Shown here in pieces: positions 45,083-54,589 of a DNA stretch of 64,000 nucleotides. Both the position numbers and the translations under genes were made by a program. Below the pieces are notes generated by a model, which saw only the letters and a program-made list of their open reading frames with translations, was not told the DNA's origin and made no database searches. Numbering within the stretch: position 1 is the first letter of the stretch; every line of letters begins with the position of its first letter. The stretch lies in contig JAPZTS010000017.1 in assembly GCA_027533185.1 (NCBI GenBank), positions 75,985-139,984 of the forward strand. The letters are read 5' to 3'. The stretch comes from Leptospira sp. (lineage in GTDB: Bacteria; Spirochaetota; Leptospiria; Leptospirales; Leptospiraceae).

Positions 45083-46224
45083 CTCGGCCAAACCGATAGA
45101 ATCTCTTCTACAAAATGATCTACCGAATTTGTTTCGTAATACAGCACAATATTTTGATAGGGCTTCTTTTTAGAATCCCTAACAGGTGTGAGATACATCA
45201 AAAATCCATTTAGGGATTCATTTTGTGTTTGAATCCAATCCCACTCATTTAAAGTTTCTACCTTTGGATACGGCAGTATTAAAATTCCAGATTCATTCGA
45301 TTTAGGATTCCTTTTTTGTCTCAATTCCCATAGTACTCGACCTATCGAATAACGAAAATTAAATTCAGAGATTGGTTGGCACCGAATGGTATCTTCACGA
45401 AAGAAAAATCCATCCACAGAACATGGACCAGAATAATTTTCTGTAAGTTTTGAAGATACAGATTGTACGGTTGAATAAATTTTTGGTAAAAATGTTTCAA
45501 CCAATGGATTGGATTCTTTAAATATACGTATTCCGCGGAACGTGCCGTCCCGATCCACAGCCATGACGGTATTTCCAAGGTATCGAAATTTGGAATTTTC
45601 TACATCCCAAAGGGTAGAAAAATCTAAAATCCTTCGCTCACCCACCCACTCTTCCATAAGAATCGGAAATCCAAACAATCGTTTGGGAATTTGCGAAAGT
45701 TTCCAGGACTCACTGGCCTGTCCAAGAACGATTTGGTTTCTTCCAGCCAATCCATATTCAGCCTTTAAGACGACGGGCGAATGTACATCTTCGAGTTCAG
45801 AGAGTAGATTGTCCTCTGACGTAATTATTTTCGCAGACAATAATGAGTCTTCTTTTCTGAGATCCCATTGGTATATTTTTGAATTAATAGTTCTAGAGAT
45901 TTCGAGTTTTTCAGGATCCACTTCAATACGGGAATCTGCCAATCGTACGAGCTCCCCCCATGAAACAAGCTCCAGTTCTTCTGATGGAAGAAGGTCTCCT
46001 TCAAGCAAAACTGTCCCAAATTTAAAACCAGCTAGATCCCAGTGGTTGAGAAGGAGAGGATCAGGGTGATCCGATACCAATACAAAATCGGACGTGTTGG
46101 AGAGCGGAATAAACATTTTTTCTAAACATTCATTCCGTCTCTGAAGTGGCCCATCTATCCGTACATTATGCGGAGAAAGCCTATATTCGAATAGAGAATC
46201 TAAGTAATAGACCTTCCGTGCCAA
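45079..46224 (-). CDS. ATP-grasp-like protein
   Basis: 381 residues. The central third has the look of an ATP-grasp ligase: VVLKAEYGLAGRNQI (glycine-rich loop), ILMEEWVGERRILDF, and GPCSVDGFFF then ISEFNFRYSIGRV at the metal-binding end. Direct neighbour of a DegT-family protein, whose stop codon abuts this start. Start is TTG, the only close option; confidence in the exact start is low. A peptide-bond or amine-ligation role is inferred from the fold only. Confidence 0.55.
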   Translation of the reverse strand: MARKVYYLDSLFEYRLSPHNVRIDGPLQRRNECLEKMFIPLSNTSDFVLVSDHPDPLLLNHWDLAGFKFGTVLLEGDLLPSEELELVSWGELVRLADSRIEVDPEKLEISRTINSKIYQWDLRKEDSLLSAKIITSEDNLLSELEDVHSPVVLKAEYGLAGRNQIVLGQASESWKLSQIPKRLFGFPILMEEWVGERRILDFSTLWDVENSKFRYLGNTVMAVDRDGTFRGIRIFKESNPLVETFLPKIYSTVQSVSSKLTENYSGPCSVDGFFFREDTIRCQPISEFNFRYSIGRVLWELRQKRNPKSNESGILILPYPKVETLNEWDWIQTQNESLNGFLMYLTPVRDSKKKPYQNIVLYYETNSVDHFVEEILSVWPS

Positions 46225-47319
46225 TCAATAGATTCGCCTGATTGCCGTTGCTATCCTTTGGACATTATCCTTTGTTAGGTTTGGATAGATGGGAATACAG
46301 TGACCTCTCTGGAAAAGTCTTTCCGCGTTAGGAAACTCTAAAGGATTTTCTTCTAAAACTCTATGGAGAGGTTCGTCCGTTGTTCTTTGGGTTCCTATGT
46401 GAATGGATTTGAAATAACGAAGGATCTCCTCGTAACCTTGCCCAGATACCAAAATAGGAAATCTTTGAAATGTATCTTCTTGTGGGCTTTCGAAGTAGGT
46501 TTCGAGTCTGGAGTTTTGAACTGCTTGTAAGTAAGCTGTTGCTATTTTTTTCTTTCTCTCTAAGATCACTCCAAGTTTGGATAGCTGTTCGATTCCTAGA
46601 GCGGCTTGGTAGTCTACCAAATTGTAATCAAATTTAGGTTCGCCAACATTTCTTTTACTGGAAGCACCCGTTTTCCAAGATTTGATCGATTGGCAAAGTT
46701 CCTGGTCTTGGGTTAATACCATTGCCCCATTTCCAGTTGTAATCATATTTTCGGCGCTTAGACCACAAATACTAACTTTAGATTGGCGACCAACCAAAAT
46801 AGTTTCTGAACTGGCACCGATTGCTTCCGTAAAATCTTCAATCACTTCCATACCTTCTGTCTGATACTCTGATAGGTTTACCAAACAACCAAAGTTATGA
46901 TGGAAGATTGCGTATTTAATATCCAGCTCTGTTTTCTTTTTTAAAAACTCGCCTGGATCTGGATGGAAGGAATTTTTCTTTAAGTCGACCAGAACAGGTT
47001 TTGCTTGGATTAAAAATATTGCATCTAATGCAGAAATTGGCGCAAAACTTGAAAGAAGAACTGAATCTCCAGCCTTCACACCTAATGAAAGTAATACTAA
47101 ATGATACGCGGATGTGAGTGAGTTTGTGGACACACTGTACTTTGTTTTAAAAGTGTGACAAAATGTTTTTTCAAATCTCTCAACGATCTGCCCACTTGCT
47201 AAGTGTTCGTCAACCAAACACTCCAAAACACCTTTTAGGTCCTCTCGAGAGAGGGTGGGTTTGTAAAATTCGATTTCTTTTTCTTTTCGGATCGGTCTTT
47301 GTATTGTTTCCGCGCTCAT
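46225..47319 (-). CDS. DegT/DnrJ/EryC1/StrS-family protein lacking the PLP lysine
   Basis: 364 residues with the DegT fold: STNSLTSAYHLVLLSLGV, the PLP-phosphate and pyridine contacts around VIEDFTEAIGA (D162) and a C-terminal half with FDYNLVDYQAALG and GHCIPIYPNLT. At the position of the Schiff-base lysine (usually SFxxxKxITTGEGG) the sequence is LSAENMITTGNGA, with no lysine, so ordinary transamination is not expected. ColD-like PMP chemistry or a non-catalytic role are options. Probably co-transcribed with the ATP-grasp-like gene. Confidence 0.75.
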   Translation of the reverse strand: MSAETIQRPIRKEKEIEFYKPTLSREDLKGVLECLVDEHLASGQIVERFEKTFCHTFKTKYSVSTNSLTSAYHLVLLSLGVKAGDSVLLSSFAPISALDAIFLIQAKPVLVDLKKNSFHPDPGEFLKKKTELDIKYAIFHHNFGCLVNLSEYQTEGMEVIEDFTEAIGASSETILVGRQSKVSICGLSAENMITTGNGAMVLTQDQELCQSIKSWKTGASSKRNVGEPKFDYNLVDYQAALGIEQLSKLGVILERKKKIATAYLQAVQNSRLETYFESPQEDTFQRFPILVSGQGYEEILRYFKSIHIGTQRTTDEPLHRVLEENPLEFPNAERLFQRGHCIPIYPNLTKDNVQRIATAIRRIY

Positions 47320-47463
47320 CCAACAGCTTTCCTTTATTATGTCTCTTAATTATAGCTTTGTCGAATTATGTCACTTCATTTTTAGAAATGCGAACATAAT
47401 TTTTAGAATTTCTCCGTAAAAATAGATTCTAGCCCCGGAATTTCCTGAAATTTTGGTCAAAGC

Positions 47464-48714
47464 ATGGAAGTTTCTGCCCTCGCAAAAAGACTCACAGAAA
47501 ACCGAGGCATCCGCTCTCTTATGGAAGATCTAGGGAAGGTATCCGGCCGAACCGATGTCATTCGTTTGGGTGGAGGGAACCCTGCGCATATCCCTGAAGC
47601 AGAAACAATCTTTGAAGAATGTTTTTTAAAACTCTCCAAAAGCCCAAAACTCAAATCCCTTCTCGGGGACTACCAATCCCCTATTGGCAATGACTCTATT
47701 CGTGAGCTAACTGCGGAATACTTGTCGCCTTACCTAAATTATACTCTGGCAAAAAACAATATTGCATTTTTTAATGGCAGCCAAAACGCATTTTCTTACG
47801 CTCTAAACCTATATACAGGCAGGATGGAAGATGGTAAAACTTCAAAGATTCTTTTACCGTTAGTCCCCGAATACATCGGTTATGCGGACCAAACAATCGA
47901 ATCAAATGGATTTACTGCTTTTCCTCCTCTCGTACAAACAACCAATCAGCATCGATTTTTATATAAACTAAATAAAACAAGACTAGAAAATGCAGACTTT
48001 GGGGCAATACTGATCTCGAATCCGACTAATCCTACAGGAAATGTCTTTTCTGAGGAGGACCTGGACTACCTGCAAATGGTCGCCAAAAATAGGTCTCTTC
48101 CCTTTATCATTGATTTGGCTTATGGAGCACCCTTCCCAGCACTCATTGGAGATGCGAAACCTGTTCATTACAAAGAAGGAAGAATTCTCTCACTTAGCTT
48201 TTCAAAGGTTGGTCTCCCAGGAGTTCGACTCGGGATCATCGTATCAGACTCATTTACAATCGAAAGGCTTACGAGCTTTGCAAGCATGGGAAATCTCGCA
48301 GTCGGAAACCTGGGTATTTATTTGGCAGAAATTTTTTTCCGAGAAGACAGTTTGGTAAAACTGGCAAATAACACCTTACGACCCTATTACGAGAAGAAAA
48401 AACTGCTCGCACTCGATCTTTTTGAAACAGCGTTCCAAACGCACGATATCGATTACGAGATACATGAACCTTTGGGTGGCTTTTTTATCTGGATTCGTTT
48501 CCCCTCATTGAGAATTTCCAACCAAGATCTTTATGAAATCTGTAAAAGAGAGAACCTCTATTTTGTTTCTGGACATTATTTCTTTCCTGGACTAGATGAG
48601 GAATTTTCACATACCAGGGAATGCATACGTTTGACATACAGCGCAGGTGAAGAAGAGTTAGCTAACGGAGCCAGATTGCTTGCAAACATTTTGGCAAAGT
48701 ACCAGGCGAATTAA
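47464..48714 (+). CDS. avtA: Valine-pyruvate aminotransferase-like class I/II aminotransferase
   Basis: 416 residues, the same length as AvtA, which moves the amino group between valine and alanine. Class I/II motifs: SNPTNPTGNVFSEEDL, DLAYGAPFPA and the PLP lysine in SLSFSKVGLPGVRLG. Start ATG and good neighbour spacing support it. Its stop is immediately followed by the ATG of the orphan membrane protein, so the two are one operon. Divergent from the DegT-type gene. Confidence 0.85.
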   Translation: MEVSALAKRLTENRGIRSLMEDLGKVSGRTDVIRLGGGNPAHIPEAETIFEECFLKLSKSPKLKSLLGDYQSPIGNDSIRELTAEYLSPYLNYTLAKNNIAFFNGSQNAFSYALNLYTGRMEDGKTSKILLPLVPEYIGYADQTIESNGFTAFPPLVQTTNQHRFLYKLNKTRLENADFGAILISNPTNPTGNVFSEEDLDYLQMVAKNRSLPFIIDLAYGAPFPALIGDAKPVHYKEGRILSLSFSKVGLPGVRLGIIVSDSFTIERLTSFASMGNLAVGNLGIYLAEIFFREDSLVKLANNTLRPYYEKKKLLALDLFETAFQTHDIDYEIHEPLGGFFIWIRFPSLRISNQDLYEICKRENLYFVSGHYFFPGLDEEFSHTRECIRLTYSAGEEELANGARLLANILAKYQAN

Positions 48715-51042
48715 ATGAGCGAAGACGATAGCATTGATCTTTCCGACACCGTAGCCGTAAACTCTTCATCCAAACAGGATGAAGAGAGCGATCGCCCATC
48801 CGCGCAATCCTATATCTTTTTGTCCGATGCCATTGGCAGTTTAACTCCGACTGCTCGATGTATTATGGATGAATTAAAAGACTGGCACAAACGTGTTGAA
48901 AAACACGGAAGTAAAGAGATTCATGCAAGTTACTTACTAACTGTTGATAAGTTACCTGAAGCACTTGGCAAATACAACAACCTTGGTGCCCAAGGAAAAT
49001 CCGAGAACGCAATTTACCACGCTCTTCGTCAAATTTTAGATATTGATCATAGAGGTCAAAATCGAGTCGCATATGCATATCCATATCTAATTCGTACCGG
49101 AAGCAAAATTTCCGCAAAAATCGCGTTAGTTGCACCTCAAAAAGAAAATAAAACAGATACCCAACCATATAGGCAGGCGTGTTTTCGTTTTTCATCTGAA
49201 CTTGTAAAACTTCTTTTGGAAAATCGTGCTAAAAAAGGAAGAAACTGGGACGAGGAAAATCCGGGAAACATTTTACTTCAAAAGAACAAGGATGGCATAC
49301 AATGGCTCTATCCAAAACTAGGATCACTAGAGGCCGAGATCACTTCCCTCGTTAGAAAGGGTTTTGGTAACTTACCCTACATCCCAATGCCTGATTTTTT
49401 ACAAGATTTTGTTACTTTTGCAAAAGAACAAAACCTTGCACTTTCTATATTAAATGATTACCATATCGTAATAGATGAATTAAATATTCTCCCAGACGGG
49501 ACATTTAAAAAACTTCCAGAAGTAGTCAATCAGATACTAGCGCAAGTAAATGCCTTAGAAATTTTTGCCAACTCCCACTTACTCAAACTTGCAAAAGAAT
49601 CAAAATACGAGGCTTTTTTAGAAAAACTATCCAGTTATATGGCGATTCCTAGGTTTACTTCCCTTGAAGAAAAAATGAACCCAGAAGAGACGGTTCAAAA
49701 TTTTATCAAAGCAATCGAAACATATCCTTATACTACGGGAAAAGGAAACTCTGGACTTGCTGTTAAAGAGACGATTGAACAGAGCATAAAAATCCTCAAA
49801 CGACTTTCAGAAGAGAAAGGATCCGTTCTAACCAGAAAAGATGACAACATCTATGGTACAGTTAAGAAAGCCGTAATCAGTAAAATTCCGGAACATACAA
49901 AAAATAATAATACACTACTTCGAATTAATTTTGAAGAGGAAGTTGACAACGCAGGAATTACATCCGAAGAAAAAACAAAAGAATACATCAAACGACTGAA
50001 AGATGATGTTTTTTCTGAGTTTTCTTATTATGAGGAAAAAAAATCTGACGGCTCATCCATTTATTATGTTGTCGATCATTGTTATATGGCAGCAGTTATA
50101 CATAAATTGGCTTTAGATGGTCGTTCTAACCCAGAATATAAAAAACAATTAGAATATGCAAAAATTATCAATCATAGGCTTTCGAATCCAAAACATCCAG
50201 AGCTCAATAGCAAAATAAAACCTGATCTGATAGCGAAACTAAATGCAGATGTAAAAAATATGGAGATGGAAGAGATGGAACGAGAGAGAGGTGAAGAGAT
50301 TCGCTCACGTTTCAATGTTGTTCCAGGAATTTTAACCTTTGTAGTAAGCACTCTGATGTTTATAACAGCTGGATACTATTTACGATCCGCATTGCCTATT
50401 TTTTTTGGTGTTCCTTTTTCCATTGCGTTAGGTTTTATGGCCGCTATTTACTTCCGCGAAAAAACAACAGAAGAGATCAAAGAAGATGTAAAAAACTCAG
50501 GAAAGTTTCCAGGAGTAACCGATTGGGGGAAACCAAGTTCCTTTGGTGGAAACTCTGCCTCGAATAACGATGAGTCCGATGCCCAGAGCCAACAAAAAGA
50601 AGAGAAATTATCCAGTATATATAAAGCGGCAGATAATTTTGTTTTTCCAAAAAAGTTTAATAAAATCACCGACAAGGTGCTCGATCCAAAATCTCTTCGC
50701 AAAAGAATCTATGAAAACTTGGACAATATCAAACGAAACAATCTAACCCTCGCCAAAGAGAAGGATAACGATAAAATTGCGTCCACTGTGGAGTATGCTT
50801 GCCTTCAATCCGTCTCAACGATTCTTGTGCCTGAGGAAGTTGCCATTCGTGATATGCCTTCCACTCTCCTAATCAATCGAAATGATATGAAAAGTGCTCT
50901 CTTTCGTGGTCAGTTGGCAGACCACTTTCGAGACGAGATGAATAAAAAGAAATTCGATAAAAAATTAGTCAAATACTACACCTACCTGATCAACACTCTG
51001 GAGATGGAATACTACAAGTATCTCCCGAAAAAAAGAGTATAG
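48715..51042 (+). CDS. Large orphan membrane protein
   Basis: 775 residues, no recognised domain. The first ~530 residues are soluble and mostly helical and carry a low-complexity acidic start (MSEDDSIDLSD). Two adjacent transmembrane helices lie at about 536-582, followed by a charged cytoplasmic-looking tail with a Ser/Asn-rich linker and a final helical domain of about 130 residues. No signal peptide. It starts right after avtA, an unexplained partnership for a metabolic enzyme; the gene may simply be co-transcribed. Confidence 0.65.
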   Translation: MSEDDSIDLSDTVAVNSSSKQDEESDRPSAQSYIFLSDAIGSLTPTARCIMDELKDWHKRVEKHGSKEIHASYLLTVDKLPEALGKYNNLGAQGKSENAIYHALRQILDIDHRGQNRVAYAYPYLIRTGSKISAKIALVAPQKENKTDTQPYRQACFRFSSELVKLLLENRAKKGRNWDEENPGNILLQKNKDGIQWLYPKLGSLEAEITSLVRKGFGNLPYIPMPDFLQDFVTFAKEQNLALSILNDYHIVIDELNILPDGTFKKLPEVVNQILAQVNALEIFANSHLLKLAKESKYEAFLEKLSSYMAIPRFTSLEEKMNPEETVQNFIKAIETYPYTTGKGNSGLAVKETIEQSIKILKRLSEEKGSVLTRKDDNIYGTVKKAVISKIPEHTKNNNTLLRINFEEEVDNAGITSEEKTKEYIKRLKDDVFSEFSYYEEKKSDGSSIYYVVDHCYMAAVIHKLALDGRSNPEYKKQLEYAKIINHRLSNPKHPELNSKIKPDLIAKLNADVKNMEMEEMERERGEEIRSRFNVVPGILTFVVSTLMFITAGYYLRSALPIFFGVPFSIALGFMAAIYFREKTTEEIKEDVKNSGKFPGVTDWGKPSSFGGNSASNNDESDAQSQQKEEKLSSIYKAADNFVFPKKFNKITDKVLDPKSLRKRIYENLDNIKRNNLTLAKEKDNDKIASTVEYACLQSVSTILVPEEVAIRDMPSTLLINRNDMKSALFRGQLADHFRDEMNKKKFDKKLVKYYTYLINTLEMEYYKYLPKKRV

Positions 51043-51092
51043 ATTTTTAAAAGAATTTGATTCTCTAGGGAGGACTCTTCCTATGGAGTCTG

Positions 51093-53357
51093 ATGTATCA
51101 AAACGGCCAAATTCAATTTCCCATCATCATCATTGACGAGGACTTTCGTTCCGAAAACGCAAGTGGACTCGGAATTCGCGCGCTAGCAAAGGCACTGGAA
51201 GGTGAAGGTGTTGAAGTATTAGGCGTAACAAGTTACGGTGATCTTACGAGCTTTGTGCAACAACAAAGCAGGGCCGGTGGATTTATCCTTTCTATCGATG
51301 ACGAAGAATTTACACCTGAAGAAGAAGGGAAGGTTCCAGAATCCCTTAGGCAACTTAAGGATTTTGTAACCCAAGTAAGACATCGAAATGCAGATATCCC
51401 ACTTTTTCTATATGGCGAAACACGAACTAGTCGCCATATCCCAAATAGCATCTTAAAAGAACTACATGGCTTCATCCATATGTATGAAGACACTCCAGAA
51501 TTTGTGGCTCGCACAATTCTTCGAGAAGTAAAAGCCTATCTCGACAGTTTGCCTCCACCATTTTTTCGAGCGCTCACTCATTATGCGCATGACGGAAGTT
51601 ATAGTTGGCACTGCCCAGGTCACTCAGGTGGCGTTGCATTTTTAAAAAGTCCCGTAGGGCAAATGTTCCACCAGTTTTTTGGCGAGAATATGCTCCGTGC
51701 TGACGTTTGTAATGCGGTAGATGAACTTGGGCAACTTTTAGACCACACGGGGCCCATTTCTGCTAGTGAAAGAAATGCCGCTCGTATTTTTAAATGTGAC
51801 AGTTTGTACTTTGTTACCAATGGAACATCTACATCAAATAAAATTGTGTGGCATAGTGTTGTGGCGCCTGGAGACGTAGTGATCGTAGACAGGAACTGCC
51901 ACAAAAGTATCTTACATGCAATTACAATGACAGGAGCCATTCCAGTTTTTTTAATGCCAACAAGAAATCATTTTGGCATCATTGGTCCTATTCCAAAATC
52001 GGAATTTAAGTGGGAAAATATCCAAAGAAAGATCGCAGAACATCCGTTTGCCAAGGACGTAAAAGGCAATCCGAGAGTTTTGACAATCACACAGAGTACT
52101 TATGATGGAATTTTGTACAATGTAGAGGATATTAAAGCAGAGTTGGACGGAAAAATTTCTACTCTTCATTTTGATGAAGCTTGGCTTCCCCATGCCTCCT
52201 TTCATGAGTTCTATGCTGGTATGCATGCCATTGGTGAAGGCCGACCACGTCCAAAACACAGTATGATCTTTGCAACCCAGTCCACTCACAAGTTGTTAGC
52301 TGGTCTTTCACAGGCAAGCCAAATCCTTGTTCAAAACAGTGAAACGGAAACTTTAGACAGGAATATTTTTAACGAAGCATTTTTGATGCATACGAGTACT
52401 AGTCCACAGTATGCAATCATCGCTAGTTGTGATGTAGCTGCAGCGATGATGGAGTCTCCTGGTGGCAATGCACTTGTAGAAGAATCAATTACAGAAGCTT
52501 TGGACTTTCGCCGAGCCATGAGAAAGGTGGACGAAGAACTGGAAGATGATTGGTGGTTTAGTGTATGGGGACCGGAGGCTTTGGCAGAAGAAGGTTCAGG
52601 CGAAAGAGAGGAATGGATTCTAAAAGCAAATGACCGTTGGCACGGATTTGGTGATATCGCTTCTGGCTTTAACATGTTGGACCCAATCAAGGCGACTGTG
52701 ATCACACCGGGCATGAGCGTGGAAGGGGAATTTGCGGAATGGGGAATCCCTGCACTTGTGCTTACGAAATACCTCGCCGAACATGGAATCATCGTAGAAA
52801 AAACAGGTCTTTATAGTTTTTTCATCATGTTTACTATCGGTATTACCAAAGGCCGATGGAACACAATGGTTACCGAATTACAACAGTTCAAAGACGACTA
52901 TGACGCAAACCAACCACTATGGCGAGTGATGCCAAAATTCACCCAAGCCTATCCTAAATATGACCGAATTGGATTGCGCGATCTTTGTCAGTCGATGCAC
53001 GAAGTATACCGAGCAAACAATATATCTCACCTAACAACAGAGATGTATCTAAGTCCAATGATACCAGCGATGAAACCGAGTGAAGCATTCGCAAAAATGG
53101 CCCACAGAGATATTGAGAGAGTTCCCATAGATGATTTGGATGGTCGCATTACATCCGTTTTACTAACTCCTTATCCACCCGGAATTCCGCTTCTCATTCC
53201 TGGAGAAAAATTCAATCGAACGATCATTCGATACCTTCAATTTGCTCGTGAATTTAATGTTAAATTTCCAGGTTTTGAAACTGATATCCATGGTTTGGTT
53301 GAAGAAAAAGCTGAGAATGGCGAAATTACCTATTTTGTAGATTGTGTTTCCTTGTAA
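51093..53357 (+). CDS. Orn/Lys/Arg decarboxylase, probably arginine decarboxylase
   Basis: 754 residues, matching AdiA and relatives. An N-terminal receiver-like wing domain (IIIIDEDFRS...) precedes the PLP domain with SWHCPGHSGG, STYDGILYNV, HFDEAWLPHASF and the Schiff-base lysine K400 in STHKLLAGLSQ. It removes CO2 from a basic amino acid to give a polyamine; biosynthetic or acid-resistance use is not decided by sequence. Start ATG at 51093, TGGAG upstream. Confidence 0.88.
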   Translation: MYQNGQIQFPIIIIDEDFRSENASGLGIRALAKALEGEGVEVLGVTSYGDLTSFVQQQSRAGGFILSIDDEEFTPEEEGKVPESLRQLKDFVTQVRHRNADIPLFLYGETRTSRHIPNSILKELHGFIHMYEDTPEFVARTILREVKAYLDSLPPPFFRALTHYAHDGSYSWHCPGHSGGVAFLKSPVGQMFHQFFGENMLRADVCNAVDELGQLLDHTGPISASERNAARIFKCDSLYFVTNGTSTSNKIVWHSVVAPGDVVIVDRNCHKSILHAITMTGAIPVFLMPTRNHFGIIGPIPKSEFKWENIQRKIAEHPFAKDVKGNPRVLTITQSTYDGILYNVEDIKAELDGKISTLHFDEAWLPHASFHEFYAGMHAIGEGRPRPKHSMIFATQSTHKLLAGLSQASQILVQNSETETLDRNIFNEAFLMHTSTSPQYAIIASCDVAAAMMESPGGNALVEESITEALDFRRAMRKVDEELEDDWWFSVWGPEALAEEGSGEREEWILKANDRWHGFGDIASGFNMLDPIKATVITPGMSVEGEFAEWGIPALVLTKYLAEHGIIVEKTGLYSFFIMFTIGITKGRWNTMVTELQQFKDDYDANQPLWRVMPKFTQAYPKYDRIGLRDLCQSMHEVYRANNISHLTTEMYLSPMIPAMKPSEAFAKMAHRDIERVPIDDLDGRITSVLLTPYPPGIPLLIPGEKFNRTIIRYLQFAREFNVKFPGFETDIHGLVEEKAENGEITYFVDCVSL

Positions 53358-53392
53358 GAATTAAAAAAACAAAAATCGAAAAAGAAAGTTTT

Positions 53393-54586
53393 CTAAAGAT
53401 CGGGGAACAAACGGGGTTCCCCTGATTTATTTTCGAAGTATTTTTTTTCTACCTTTTTCCAATAGCTAAAAAAGGAAGGAAAATAACCTCTAACCTCTGG
53501 AAACATCCATTCTCTATCCCCTGATACACCAATATAATGCGAATTAGTTGGATGTTCTTTGAAGTAAAACTTAGCTTCACCGGAAAATCTACTTTTTAGT
53601 TCGGAAAACTCACCAACAAACAACTTTAAGTTGGAAATATTCCTTCCTAGATCCCATATGAAATCCAAAGTCAGGTTGGAAACAGGAAACCGATCAAAAA
53701 GACTGGGCTCAAGTAACAACACCCTCTCTGCGTCTCCCTCTTTATGCCAGATAGGATCTAGATTGTAAAAATCATATAAAATCAAAGTTCTTGCCGAAAA
53801 GTCTAAGGAAGGACTAAAGCTTTGATCGATATTGCTTATCAACCCACGACTGAGAGCCCATTCTTGGAGATTTGTCTCGAGTCCCATTTCATTTTTGGAA
53901 ATCGTAGATTTCAAGATTTCAGGAACTAAATGGTTATTCATTAAAAATTCGTACGAAGTGTCCAAAAAAGTTCCTGTCTCCGATCCATGAAGATACCTGT
54001 TTATATTTTCTTGGTTGGCAAAGTATTTTTTATTGCTGAAGGAGCCAGCTACCCACTGCCAGGAACAGACGTTACTTGCAGGGTCTGCATCTTTTAAAAA
54101 ATAAAACATCCACTGGGAAGGCAATTCCCAATAGGCACCAGCAACATTGCAAATAATTGATGCAAGATACATTCGTACGTGATTGTGCAAATAACCTGTT
54201 TTATAAAAATCTAAGATTTCTTTATTGAGTGAATGGATTCCCATATCTCCCAGAAAAACGGACTTAGGGAATTCGCGGTGTTTTACCAAAGATTGTTCAT
54301 TTTTTAAATCCTGAAACAAAAGGTCTTTTTTTTCCCACCAAAGATTTTGGTAGTATTCCCGCCAAGCAAGCTCTTGGATAAACTTGGAAATTTTATAGTG
54401 TTTGAAGCCTTTTTGCAATACATGATCTAATACGTATTTGGAGGAGATCACTCCTCTGGATATATATGGTGATAGTTTTGTCACATCGCCATCGATGTAA
54501 TTTCTACTGGCTCCGTATTTGATCGGATCAATCGTATTTACTCGTTTTTCTATATGGGAAAACTCCCAAGGAAAAGACACATCCAA
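53393..54586 (-). CDS. Photolyase/cryptochrome-like FAD protein with apparently permuted domains
   Basis: 397 residues. The protein begins directly with the photolyase FAD-binding domain: KLSPYISRGVIS, ELAWREYYQNLW, NHVRMYLAS, and the DADPASNVCSWQWVAG flavin motif by about residue 190. The usual N-terminal alpha/beta domain is missing there, but the last ~150 residues have strands and helices resembling it (TLILYDFYNLDPIW, ERVLLLEPSLFDRFPVS, LKLFVGEFSEL, KFYFKEHPTNSHYI). A circular permutation is inferred. Start is TTG with GGGAG upstream. Repair or photoreceptor activity unknown. Confidence 0.7.
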   Translation of the reverse strand: MDVSFPWEFSHIEKRVNTIDPIKYGASRNYIDGDVTKLSPYISRGVISSKYVLDHVLQKGFKHYKISKFIQELAWREYYQNLWWEKKDLLFQDLKNEQSLVKHREFPKSVFLGDMGIHSLNKEILDFYKTGYLHNHVRMYLASIICNVAGAYWELPSQWMFYFLKDADPASNVCSWQWVAGSFSNKKYFANQENINRYLHGSETGTFLDTSYEFLMNNHLVPEILKSTISKNEMGLETNLQEWALSRGLISNIDQSFSPSLDFSARTLILYDFYNLDPIWHKEGDAERVLLLEPSLFDRFPVSNLTLDFIWDLGRNISNLKLFVGEFSELKSRFSGEAKFYFKEHPTNSHYIGVSGDREWMFPEVRGYFPSFFSYWKKVEKKYFENKSGEPRLFPDL

Positions 54587-54589
54587 ATT

